Translations under genes and position numbers: made by a program
NCBI RefSeq assembly: GCF_963576675.1
Contig: NC_088914.1
Coordinates: 79,482,441-79,546,440 of the forward strand
Direction of reading: 5' to 3'
Length of the DNA: 64,000 nt
Source of the DNA: Euphorbia lathyris
Lineage: Eukaryota; Streptophyta; Magnoliopsida; Malpighiales; Euphorbiaceae
The notes under the pieces: model-generated
Seen by the model: the letters and a program-made list of their open reading frames with translations, nothing else
Database searches by the model: none
Told to the model about the DNA's origin: nothing
Shown: positions 44,963-55,869 of the stretch, one piece after another
How positions within the stretch are numbered: the first letter of the stretch is position 1
How the letters are laid out: every line of letters starts with the position of its first letter

Positions 44963-45352
44963 ATATAATTTATAATTTAGTATTATTTATATATAATTCA
45001 TTATAATTTATTATTTAGTATTATTTGTATTCATCATTATTTTTTATAATTATAATTATTTATATATAATTTATAATTTACTTATTATAATTTATAATTT
45101 AGTATTATTTATATATAATTCATCATTTTTTATTATAATTATATGTTTTTTTTTATGATTTTTATGGTAAAAAGGAAAAAAATAAAATTGTATGCCTAGA
45201 ATTTTTAGGAGTTTGATAGTATTTTGGTAAGGAGAAAAGAGAGAAGAGAGAATATATATTCTTTAATTAAACATTTATTGATAACCCACTAATTAAGTAG
45301 GATCTTGAAAATAGGAAGGCTAACAAAGGCTTAATGTGTGCAAAATCTTTTA

Positions 45353-45381
45353 CTATCACGTGCCCTTTGGGCACATGATAG
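45353..45381. repeat. Hairpin with GTGCCC/GGGCAC stem
   Basis: CTATCACGTGCCC and GGGCACATGATAG pair across three T with one mismatch. Such structures sit near the ends of some DNA transposons, but the element it belongs to is not defined. Confidence 0.6.
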
Positions 45382-45501
45382 AAAAACCCATATATAAAAT
45401 ATATCATTATATATATAATTTATTATAATTGTAATTATTTGATGCAGTTAAGTTAAATTCAGTTTAGTTAATTTAATTTCAGTTAAGTTAATTTAATTTA
45501 A

Positions 45502-46784
45502 CTAGTTTTTGACCCGTGCGATGCACGGATTCATCTTAACATATAAATATTAATAAAAATATAATCTAATAATTACAATTAATGATATAAAGGTGCTATA
45601 TAAATTAAATATTATTATTTTATTTTCACATTTACTTTAAATAATATTTTTTATAGATAAATATAATAATATAATTAAAATTAATATATTATATTTTTTA
45701 TCAGTAAAAAAACAGGAAGTGACACCTCAGCTCCATCGTTACTGTTTTATATTATATAAATATAATATATAGATATATAGATATGCAGAGAATTAAAGAG
45801 ATTTTAGGGATTAATTTAAATTCTGTAGAACTCTTAGATATAGTACGGATAAAATAATCTTTTTATAGATAAATATAGGTGTCCGATATGGTAAAAAGAT
45901 TATTTTATCCGTACTATATCTAAGAGTTCTACAGAATTTAAATTAATCCCTAAAATCTCTCTAATTCTCTACATATCTATATAATAATATAATTAAAATT
46001 AATATATTATATTATATATTATATTATATATTTTATCAGTAAATAAGGAGAAAGTGACACCTCAGCTCCATCGTTACTGTTTTATATTATATATAGATAT
46101 AGATATGCAGAGAATTAGAGAGATTTTAATGATTAATTTAAATTTTGTATAACTCTTAGATATAGTACGGATAAAATAAACTTTTTATATATAAATATAA
46201 TAATATAATTAAAATTAATATATTATATTATATTTTTTATCAGTAAAAAAGGAGGAAGTGACACCTCAGCTCCATCGTTACTGTTTTATATTATATATAT
46301 ATATATATAGATATAGATTATATTTTTTATCAGTAAAAAAAGGGGAAGTGACACTCAGCTCCATCATTACTGTTTTATATTATATATAGATTATATTTTT
46401 TATCAGTAAAAAAAGAGGAAGTGACATACATCTTAGCTCCATCGTTACTGTTTTATATTATATATAGATATGTAGAGAATTAGAGAGATTTTAGGGATTA
46501 ATTTAAATTTTGTATAACTTTTAGATATAGATATCCAGAGAATTAGAGAGATTTTTGGGATTAATTTAAATTTTGTAGAACTCTTAGATATAGTACAGAT
46601 AAAATAATCTTTTTATAGATAAATATAATAATATAATTAAAATTAATATATTATATTTTTTATTAAAATTAATATATTATATATTATATTATATTTTCTA
46701 TCAGTAAAAAATGAGGAAGTGACACATCAGCTCCATCGTTACTGTTTTATATTATACATATATAATATAATAATAATATATAGA
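45502..46784 (-). mobile_element. Non-autonomous Helitron, about 1.28 kb
   Basis: On the minus strand it begins TCTATATATTATTATTATAT, the classic plant Helitron 5' end. It finishes with a GC stem-loop CCGTGC-ATC-GCACGG (45514-45528 on +), eight bases, then CTAG (45505-45502). The flanking bases are A before TC and T after CTAG, i.e. insertion between A and T without duplication. No Rep/helicase is present. The interior holds six degenerate copies of the segment just inside the 5' end and one 86-bp-arm inverted repeat. Confidence 0.85.
45780..45977. repeat. 86-bp-arm near-perfect inverted repeat in Helitron
   Basis: Left arm 45780-45865 and right arm 45892-45977 are reverse complements with two mismatches by eye, separated by a 26-nt loop that includes GGTGTCCGATATGG. 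A transcript would form a long stable hairpin of the kind that feeds small-RNA pathways. Confidence 0.85.
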
Positions 46785-46810
46785 TTTAAGTAAAAAGGAA
46801 CACGACCTAA

Positions 46811-47217
46811 GGCCTTGTTTGGATGGAGGTATTTTAAAGTAAGGTAATGTGAGGTAAGGTAAGTGAAGTGTATGAAATAACTTGTTGTGTTTGGATTGAA
46901 GGTATGGTAAGTGATGGTTTAATAATGTAATTATGTTTGGTTTGATGGTAAAGTAAAGTAAGGTAAGGTAGGTTATATACAAAATTACTTTTATACCCAA
47001 ACAATGTTTTATTTTAAAATAAAATATAGAGGGTAATTTTAGAAAAGAAAAATCTGTCACTCACCTACCCTCCAATTTAGGGTGTAAAGAAAATAAGCCA
47101 AATTTCACCTCACATACCCTCACTTACTATTACATTCAATTACACCTCAAAACAAACAAAATTAGCTATCCTCACTTACCCTCACTTATTTTAAGATACC
47201 TCCATCCAAACAAGGCC
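46811..47217. mobile_element. Tourist-like MITE (PIF/Harbinger), 407 bp
   Basis: Begins GGCCTTGTTTGGATGGAGGT and ends as its reverse complement (ACCTCCATCCAAACAAGGCC). TAA is present on both sides (46808-46810 and 47218-47220), the three-base target duplication of PIF/Harbinger elements. The interior is made of AAGTAAGG and CTCACTTACC words and is non-coding. Confidence 0.85.
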
Positions 47218-47719
47218 TAAATCTTTATTTTGCAATTAAAATTGTTTCGTATCGGCATATTAACGATAATATTAATGATTATATTATTATTTTAGTTTCA
47301 ATCGAATTGAGTTTCACTTCACTTCAATTTGCTTAATTTCATACTCTAATTCTCTAAAAGCATGAAAGGAAATATATACATTATCTCTGCACATTATTTT
47401 ATTTTTTTGAATCAATTATCTCTACACATTATTAAAGACTTGATAAAAGAAAACACACATTGAAGACGAAAATGAATATTTGTAATTAACTAACAATTTC
47501 TTTTAACAGTGCTTTTACTTGAAGCAGAGCTTTAACAGTCCCACCTGAGGAAGGTCACTAACATACGGCAAGCGACACAACACATGCCCCTTCATTGCAC
47601 ATCTCCGATCGCCGATCACCTGTAACCCAACCTATCTTCATCTCTTCTATTCAATACTACCCTAGATCACTCACTCTCTCTTTTCCTCAATTTTATCAAC
47701 AGCGGCAGCAAGATTCATA
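47218..47719 (+). promoter_or_regulatory. Upstream region and leader of ATG101
   Basis: The 200 bp before the ATG are pyrimidine-rich (CTCACTCTCTCTTTTCCTC near 47670-47690), as is usual for a plant 5' leader. No clear TATA box was found, in keeping with a housekeeping gene. The Tourist-like MITE ends 500 bp upstream of the ATG. Confidence 0.5.
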
Positions 47720-50700
47720 ATGAATTGCGAAGTCTGCCATCTCAAAGAACTGGTAATCGCAATCCCCATCCTAAATTGTTTGGTTTTACTTTGATTTCCT
47801 CACTGAATCGGAATTTTTCATAGGAAACTGTTCTGTTCTATATGTAGGAGGTGGAACATTTTGAGATAAGGGAAGTTCTACGCTGTAAGTAATTTTTTTT
47901 TTTTTTTTCATTATTTAAGGAAAGAACAAATCTTGTTGAAATTGATAGTCAAAATTGGAAGCTTGAACGTTTAAAGTTACAGTTGCTGTTTGATTTCCTG
48001 CTTGCTCTTTTACTTATGTTGTAGAGATCGGCAATATTATGGAGTTCAGAGCCTTTAAGCTCTTGTTTTTCTTGTGTTTGAATTGAAAAGGTGAAATTGA
48101 TTACAGGTATTTTACACACGATTGTCTTTCATCGAGCTTTAGGACTTATCCGGCCTAGAGATATTGATTTGGAACTGTTTGAGATCACATATGTAAGTAT
48201 TCTAGCAATCCTTGGATTTATTGTACGGAGTAGAAGCATTTTTATAAACGTTTTGGTCACTTTTTCGAGTCTTAGGAGCGACCTCTTGCCAAAAAATTGG
48301 CAGCGAAGGCTTTCCCCCACTACACTCTTGTGGTGGGATCCCTCCCTGGACGGTCGCTTAGCAGGGATGCATAGTGCACCGGGCCACCCTTATCATGATA
48401 ATGCTTGCCAACTATAAAGCCTCTGTGGAAGATTTGGTTATGAGAAAGTGAGTTTAAACGGAAGCTACGTTGTAGTTTTGAATATTCAAATTTCAAGCCC
48501 TCAATTGGTATTGAAATATAAAGGAGGGAGAGAGTTCCACTGACATGGAATTTTCATTCCTTTTGGAAATCTGTTATCCATTATGGTAATTAAGAGATTC
48601 AATTTTCGGATAGATTTATTATTTGAGGGCACATCTACTGTTTTCCCAGCTTTTCCTGTTTGTTAATCAACTTTGCTAGTAATCATTAAATTGTATGTTG
48701 AAGTTTGATGTTGGCGGATTTTGATATTGACTTGTTATTGCATTGGTCCTTTTATTTCATAGGTCCAATGTGGGGATATTGATGTTGAAAAGAAAATAGA
48801 TGAGAAGATTGAGCAATTCATAAGTTGGGTTGAGAAACACCCAAATAAGAAGAGCCAGGTGTGTTTTGCTACATTCTTGAAGTTGCTAAATTAAGTTCCT
48901 TGCATGGGCTGGAATTTGATCAGAGCTAGTAGTTTTTATCCAATGTATTAGCTTCAGAGCTATATCTTCGTATTTGGTTCTCTATCGGAGAAGGATCTTT
49001 GTAGCCATATCTACAAACACTTAGTTGCATCGTATATTGCATCTGTTTTAGCATTTCAATCTTATTTTTATCAGTTATCATTGGTTCATCTTTTATGTGG
49101 CATGGTGCAGCCAACATTTGTGGTAAACTCGGCATGCTTAGTGTTTAATATGCATCGTCATGTGAATGACCTTGACTGATAATATTTACATAGAGCTTGT
49201 AATATTACAGATTTTTGTATTGATTGTTGAATCCTACTTTTTGGCTCAGATATGCTTATCCTTCTATGAAGTGAAAAGCAAACAGCCATCATGGTTCACC
49301 AATAAAATTGAAAGGCTATATTGGGAACAATGGTACATTAATTTAAATGTGTCTCAACACCCAAAGGCACACCCTGGAAAGTCTCATCATTCCAAAGCAG
49401 TTCTTGATCCGGGAGGTATCATCACTTTTTTACCTTAACTAGGAGATTGGTTTGCCATTTTAAAAGCAGAAAATAATTTTTCATTTTATTTCCAGAGAGT
49501 GCAACTGAAGAAAGGAGTGTTCGTAGAGCAACACTTGAAGCATCTCTCCGTGAGGTTCTGTTCCAAATAATAAAATTTGTGAATGAGAAAAAAGATCATG
49601 TTCCCCCTATAGCTGAGGGTGTAATCTATTTCCCTTACGAAGTTACCATCCCAAGGTCAGTTTTTCTTCATTTTTTCTCACCTTGTGATGGATATTAATC
49701 TTGGTTATGTTAAGATACTTATCATGCATTCTCTTTTGGTTGGGTTAGCTTTACTAGTTCTTTGTAATTTGATTATTCTGATTTTCTTGATCTTTGATTC
49801 TTGTAAATTGAATCTGGAAAGAGTTGGTCTTAATAGGTGCACAATGTTGAGGTTATGGTCATGATATGTTTGTGAAATCTGAAATTTGGATTTTACGATT
49901 ACATGGTTTATAAAACCTGTGAGCATAAGAAAATATCTATCTTTTAGCATACTTTTTGAAGGAATTGTCTAATGAAATGAACATGGTTTGTAAATGAAAC
50001 TTGATAAAGCGAAAGAATGATTGAGGCACTAGTTTAACAAGGCTGAAATACTTAGACTCAGCAAAATAGATATCATCATATCAAGCATGCTAGCATGCTC
50101 TATTCTTCACTTTATCTGGTACTATTGTAGAACCTTTAAGATCAAGTGTATGGATCAGTGTGAAGTTTCTCTGAGTCTCCAGTCCTTAATCACTCGGTGA
50201 CTGAGAATTATTTGTCTTTTGAATGTAAAATTCCATGGTAAGAGGGAATTGCATTATATCAACTCCTTTTCATGAACCCCGTTAGAGCAATACTGTGCCT
50301 TTCATTTGGCTAACCAACCCAAAGAGATTTCTAATAGGCATTTGTTTGGCTCTTTCGTGGGAAATTGCGGGCGTGCCAGAGAATTATAGTTTTCTCGAAC
50401 TATGGAATGAAATTGAGTGCGCTTTCTAACTTCTACGTAACAAACGATTGTAAGAATTAAAGAGACCGAAAATTCCTAAAGGATTCAATTATCAAAACGA
50501 TACCAACCTTACAGAAAATGATTGAAACAATAAATAAAATAAAAATGTACTAGAAAGCGTGAATGGAACTTGAAATCTGAAAATTGAAACTAAAGGATGA
50601 CTGAGAATTCTAAAGATGCTGAAGTCTAGAGATAATTTGCTAGAGTTTTGCTTGGATGTGTTGAGTTGTTGTTGTTCGTGATTTCTACCTTTTATAGATG

Positions 50701-51906
50701 TTGGGAGTAACTTCCTACTTCTTTCCACTAATCCACGTTCTCCACCATATTGAGTAACCTCCACTTTGACTTCCACGATGGATTGACGTACACTTTCTGA
50801 TTTTTCCTGTTTTTTAATTGGCTCACAAAAACACGTTAAAATATTAATTGGCACTTGGTTCTCCTATGTTTACTTTAAGTCCCCTCTGATGTCCACTATA
50901 GGAAGTTGGTTTCCCACGAGGTACGCTACATGGTTTCCCCCAAGGTACACTATTTGAGATGTTTCCTTTGAGGGAAACTGAGGTTCACTCTAGGAAATCC
51001 TAAGTGAACGATGTACTAGGAAAATATGAAAAGTTTCCTAAAAAGAAAAGTTTATCCCATGAAATGAGTAAACCAGGATATGCATTAGGAAAATTTTATT
51101 TTTGGTGCAAACAGCATTGAAAGCCAATCTATTGTATATGCTTGTAGCAACTTGCTTGGGATTATGAATGAAGTTCTGCTTCCAATGTTTTCCTTTTATG
51201 TGCTTATATGCGAAGGCGGAGGGGGACAGAGTGGGGGTTGCGTAGCACCCCTTGCCATCGGAGCCACCCCTGAGAGGGGTGGTTCCGCCTGCCTCAACCC
51301 TGCAATTTCATCTGTTGGGGGTGCAATTTACACCCCCAGCAGATGAAGGAGATACCCAGCTCTTTATGGGCTGGCAATGTCTTTTTTTCCCCAGCCCAGG
51401 CCAAAATGGCGTCGTTTTGGCCTAGATAGGGCAATAAACATATACACTGCCCAGGCCAAAATGACGACGTTCTCAGCCCCCCGACTCTAGCATCCAAGGC
51501 TGGCCTCACCACCACTGAAGAGATGTACTCCTTTGATATATCATAAAATTGATGCTCAAAAGTGAAGTTTTGCTTTTCCATTTACTTTCTTCTGCTAATT
51601 AAACTCATCTAAACGCTTGTTTAAGTGGGTTTAGCAGAAAGACTTCCTAGTAGTTAAAGAGCCTCCCTTTAGTGGTTATTTATGTTATGCATAGTAGGGT
51701 TGTTAACTGGCTCTTGATGTCCTTGTTCTGTTAATGAGAAATTGCGGTGTCGCTATTTTTCTGTTAGGAAATTTCTCTGAAGCTCATGATTAGAGTACTG
51801 CTGAGTTAACATTGTACTGCCATTACTCAGTTCATCGGATTCGGCTTTTGGGATGGACATGATCAAGAGAATGCTACAGACAGGGCATCCAACCATGCTC
51901 AGCTGA
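47720..51906 (+). CDS. ATG101: Autophagy-related protein 101 (ATG101), 7 exons
   Basis: ATG101 is a HORMA-fold subunit of the ATG1-ATG13 kinase complex that starts autophagosome formation; in yeasts and animals that have it, it binds and stabilises ATG13. Exons read from splice sites and protein similarity: 47720-47752, 47848-47884, 48107-48192, 48763-48858, 49250-49415, 49496-49655, 51831-51906. All six introns are GT-AG and phases agree. The sum is 654 nt, 217 residues plus TGA, the usual plant length. It starts MNCEVCHLKELEVEHFEIRE and ends MLQTGHPTMLS. Other conserved segments are HTIVFHRALGLIRPRDID, QPSWFTNKIERLYWEQWYIN (WF-finger region) and LREVLFQIIKFVNEKKDHVP. No stops or frame shifts. 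Intron 3 carries a SINE-like repeat and intron 6 is 2.2 kb. Confidence 0.95.
48258..48392 (+). mobile_element. SINE-like repeat in ATG101 intron 3
   Basis: Contains GGAGCGACCTCTTGCC, GGCTTTCCCCCACTACACTC, TTGTGGTGGGATCCCTCCC and TAGTGCACCGGGCCACCC in order. This is the wording of a very common short dispersed repeat of eudicot genomes that I associate with tRNA-derived SINEs. It is much more GC-rich than the intron around it. Ends and target duplication were not resolved. Confidence 0.65.
51208..51540. repeat. GC-rich repeat in ATG101 intron 6
   Basis: A GC-rich island in an AT-rich intron. It has one strong hairpin (CTGTTGGGGGTG with CACCCCCAGCAG, 51310-51341) and a duplicated GCCCAGGCCAAAATGRCG segment (51387 and 51450). 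It is probably a transposable element of unknown type. It contributes to the length of intron 6 without touching the splice sites. Confidence 0.55.
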
Positions 51907-53009
51907 TTAATATTTATTTTCGGGGCCTCAACGGTTTTATCTTCTCCAAGTCACGAAATTCGGAATCTACCTTCTACCAAAGAAGTTAAGGGGTAAACAG
52001 AATTTATTTTGCTTCATCTTTGTACATATTCAGTTATTTACCCTTCTGTAATTTCAGCTTTCTCTGCCCTATGTGGTGATCTTCACACTTGATGGTTACA
52101 ATGTGAAATGAATGAATAGCATAAACATCATAATTTATACACTGGATTATACTTTGATACATAATATTTTTACCATATTATTTCCATTTGCAATAAAGTT
52201 TTATTCTTGAAATAAATTTGTCTGTAACCATGAAAAATTAGAAAAGCAATTCAATTTTAATTGATAATCTAATCCTGTTTCACTCGTGAAAATTGAGAAT
52301 CCAATTCAATTAATAAATCCAATTGGTTCTCTACATTATTTTTGGCATGTTCATTGAATCACCCATCATGAAACTCATGAACCATTAAATCCATGTAATT
52401 CATTGTAACCCATAAAAACTAGTTTTCATGTTGCGATAAAGTTGGTTATAATAACCCATCCAATTTTAAACACCTATATTGAACATTGAACAGTGTTCAA
52501 CGTAAATTCATTTTAATTTGTATTCTTTTTTTTTTAAGAAATTTGGTGGTTTTTATATACTCTGCCAATTTGTTCGTGTTTTTTATTCAGGAATGTTTCC
52601 ATGGACCTTAATGACCAAGTGAATTTGGTTATTCACCTTTAGATCCATGCTTAGATTAAGCCGGAGGATGTTTTGAATCTCCACCTTAGGATTCTAATAA
52701 GTTTAGATCTAACCGTGAATGATCAAATACTGCATGGTCATTAAAGTCCATGTGATCAAAACCGGTTTTTATATACTCTGCATATTTGTTTAATAATCAG
52801 CTCTTAATAATATTTAATTGACGGAAAATGAATTAATTGTCTATAAAAGTACAAATTTAGAAGCTATTCAAAGTGCATGCAATTTAATGAGAAAAGTATA
52901 CAATCGTATTTACCTTTTCTTTTTCTTTCCATTAACATATAATTATATTATCTTGATACTATTATTGTCTGAAATTTTCTATAATTTATATTGCTTTATG
53001 ATATTTAAC
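51907..53009. other. 3' flank of ATG101; no further gene
   Basis: AATAAA at 52192-52197 is a candidate polyadenylation signal about 290 nt after the ATG101 stop codon. Beyond it the DNA is AT-rich with no gene seen. Confidence 0.5.
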
Positions 53010-53475
53010 TGCGTTCGAAATTGAGAATCCATTTTGATTTTCTCCGATAAGTCTATTTGGGCGTTTTTTTGCTCCTAGATAATTTTTAGCCGTTTGGGCT
53101 CCGTTTAGGTGTTGTCTCAACCACCTAGGTGTCACCTAGACGATGATGAACAAAAACGTTTTTTATTATTATTTTTTTTATTTAATTATAATTCACTTTT
53201 GAACATTTTCACATGATTATTCATGAATTGTGTTTATTCTTTTCAGATATTTTTGATTTAACTATGTTCTTTATTTGTTTTCATGAGATTTAAGACTTTT
53301 AGGACATTGTTTCGTAACTTTTGGTGAATTAATATTATATTTTATTTATTTGACTTTAATTAATACATTTTTAAAGGTATATGTTACAAATATCGTGTTT
53401 TTCTGTATTAAATAAATTTATATTATTTTTTAGATAATATAATATGTATTTTAATTGAATTTACATAACAATTTG
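53010..53475. repeat. Dispersed repeat, copy 2
   Basis: Direct-orientation relative of 35150-35605 (AATTGAGAATCCATT, CACTTTTGAACATT, GACATTGTTTCGTAACTTTTGG). Includes a GGTGTTGTCTCAACCACCTAGGTGTCACC segment. Family unknown. Confidence 0.7.
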
Positions 53476-54229
53476 AAGGTGAAAGGTTCAGGGGGAACAC
53501 GCGAGAGACGATTCCTGTAATTTTAAATAAAATCAGCAACTTATGAGGTTCAAACTTACAACTCCACATAGGTTGAGACGCCACCAAACACCAAATGAGA
53601 CAAAATAAAACAATGAAAATGAAGTTGAGAAAGCGGAGCAGAAATCATCTGGTTGAGAGAAGATGAGGAAGGAAGATATGTTCGTGCCAGAAGATGTAGC
53701 AGAGTCATCTTTACGTATATAAAACCAAAATAAAAAAACAATGAATCAGACGAAGAAGTAGCAATTCCCTTAGCAACGACCTTGGGGACTCGGGACTCTT
53801 CTCCATCCCAACAGTCTTTTCATCTTTAATGCCAATGTTAAAGTATAAATTCTCGTACGGATCTTGTTCCTCTTCGAAAAGTACAACGTCAATGGTTTTA
53901 TTGCTTCAATTCGGAGTGGGCTCTCATCAAGATCAATCATGATGATATAGGATCATTAGATTCGTTCATCCATCGGAGGCCAAGACGATGATCCCAATTC
54001 GACCTCCGTGTGTCTCTACCAAACAAAGGTGGTTTCTCTTTCCCTCTCCCTTTTTCCTTCACATTCTCCGTTGATTTCATCTTTTTCGGTTGTGGAGCTA
54101 TTAAGTTATTGCCTTTTTCCGAGCTATCACTTGAATCTGAGAAAAATATACACTGTTTAGAAAAGAATTAAGAAAAAAATTTAAAATAAGAAAAATATTT
54201 ATAAAACAAAGAGTATAAAAAGTAAAATA
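53476..54229. other. No gene seen
   Basis: Less AT-rich than its neighbours but without a recognisable domain. It could be the tail of the element that contains the plant mobile domain remnant. Confidence 0.4.
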
Positions 54230-55235
54230 CAAAATCAAAATAAAAGAAACACACCAAGGGGAGGAATACAATGCTTGAAAATTGTATCCCACCAAGCATT
54301 GAATGAAGGTTGGCTAGATTCGAGGAGAAGTGGCCCTTGGTTATTTTTTGCATCTTCAGCTGCAGTCGTTATGTCTTCATCGCTAGCCCAATGTCGGTAT
54401 GCAATGGTAGGAAATGGAAGATGTCTCGGAATGGACTAAAAGAATCTTAATTGTCGAGCCCAAAAACACAGTGCATATAAAACCAAGATAGGATCCGAAA
54501 ATCGTGAACTTTTGGTTCAATTCACTCCATGATGAAGCCTTCAGGTGATGCAAAACATCCTCCAACAGTCAGTACCCTTATGAGCAATGGCAAACATAAA
54601 AGAAAAAGCACATGTCGATAAGAAAAAAATAATATCTTCTCTAGAAAAGAAACAGTTCATTTCAGAGATATTGGCACTAGAGTATGGAAATACCTCACTA
54701 CGTCACTTACAGTCAAGTTTGAAGAGATGTAATAGAGATCAATGCCAATATAGCCAGAGGTCGTTCCAAGTGTAGTAGTGACGAAATGAGGAAAATATGC
54801 AAAAAACCATAATTGCAGCAGTCACAAACCACCTCGAGGCTTGATAAATGGGTTCTCTTCCACAGTCATCGTTAAACGGTCATAAGTAGAGGCCAACAAC
54901 ATGGTTCCTAGTGCTGACCATCTGACCATCGACCTGAAGCCAAAGCCTTGGCAATCACCAGACTCTTAGCAGTAGGTTGAAACCCCATCGACTAAAAGAT
55001 GTAATTGCTCAAAAGCATCCACGAGAAGTGAACATGGTCTTCATCTGTTAACACTTCTTTGTCCAATTTCTTCTTGATCATTTAGATGTAAGTGCCAACT
55101 TCTTTCGACGACATGATCTTGACTTCATGGAAATCATCAGTTAAGAATCTCTTCACCGAAAATAGGTAGCCCCGTGAGAGCAACCACATCTCTTAAAGTA
55201 ATCGACATTGGGCCTAGCGGGAGGATCAATACCAA
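54230..55235 (-). pseudogene. Plant mobile domain (PMD) remnant
   Basis: On the minus strand from 55235 the translation gives PPLGPMSITLRDVVALTGLP and IFGEEILN. After broken frames come ALGTMLLASTYDRLTMTVEE and LLQLWFFAYFPHF. These are the successive conserved segments of the plant mobile domain (older name aminotransferase-like), found in several retrotransposon and MULE families and in MAIN-type host proteins. Stops and frame changes occur throughout, so it is non-functional. Its carrier element is not identified. Confidence 0.7.
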
Positions 55236-55439
55236 AGAGTTTTTTTATCCACGAGGCAGATTGTGTTTTTTAAGGGGTATTTCTCATCTTTTGTGTTTTC
55301 TCTTTGATTTCATACTTTTTGAAGGAGATTTCCAAGAATATGATGTTTATTGTGTATGTCTCTAACATTATCTAGGGAAGAAGTATTGTATTTCCCATTA
55401 TTATTTGATATATTGGAAGATTTAAGCAAAATGATCCTG

Positions 55440-55869
55440 TAGTTTTTACTCCTCATGCTGAGAGGGTTTTCCACGTAAACTATCGCGTGTTGTGTTTGTG
55501 TTTTGTTGCTGCCCTTTTTTATTTGTCATTGTGATATTATTTTTTTGGTTATTGCTCTATTTGTTAGTTTCCTCAAAGATTCATACAAGTCGGGAAAAGA
55601 TTAACAACGAACGATATTTCACATTGTTATTATTTTCGTTGTTGGTCATTTTTCTCATCAGATTGGTATAAGAGATTTGGCTATTGTTATTCTTATTGGG
55701 ACTTGTTTGAATGATGAAGGCAAATACAAGTAGAATGGTTAATTTAAATGGCTCAAATTACTTTGTTTGAAAAGAAAAAATAGAGGACCTTCTTTTTGTG
55801 AAGGATTACTATCTACTGGTATTCACTAAAGATAAACATGTACATAAGTCAGAGTCAGAATATACTATA
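55440..55869 (+). pseudogene. Copia LTR end, primer site and Gag start
   Basis: GGTTTTCCACGTAAACTATCGCGTG near 55468 is a typical copia LTR R/U5 phrase. TTGGTATAAGAGATTTGG near 55662 is a decayed primer site. From 55710 the frame reads MMKANTSRMVNLNGSNYFV, then KEKIEDLLFVKDYYLLVF, the N-terminus of a copia Gag in which a conserved Trp codon is now a stop. At 55870 it is cut by the minus-strand copia element. Confidence 0.7.

Noticed and set aside
48091..48417. 108-codon frame as an independent gene
   Set aside because: Only its middle is coding: it is exon 3 of ATG101 read through into intron 3 and the SINE-like repeat.
51294..51581. 95-codon minus-strand frame in ATG101 intron 6 as a nested gene
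   Set aside because: It coincides with a GC-rich repeat with a hairpin and shows no known domain.
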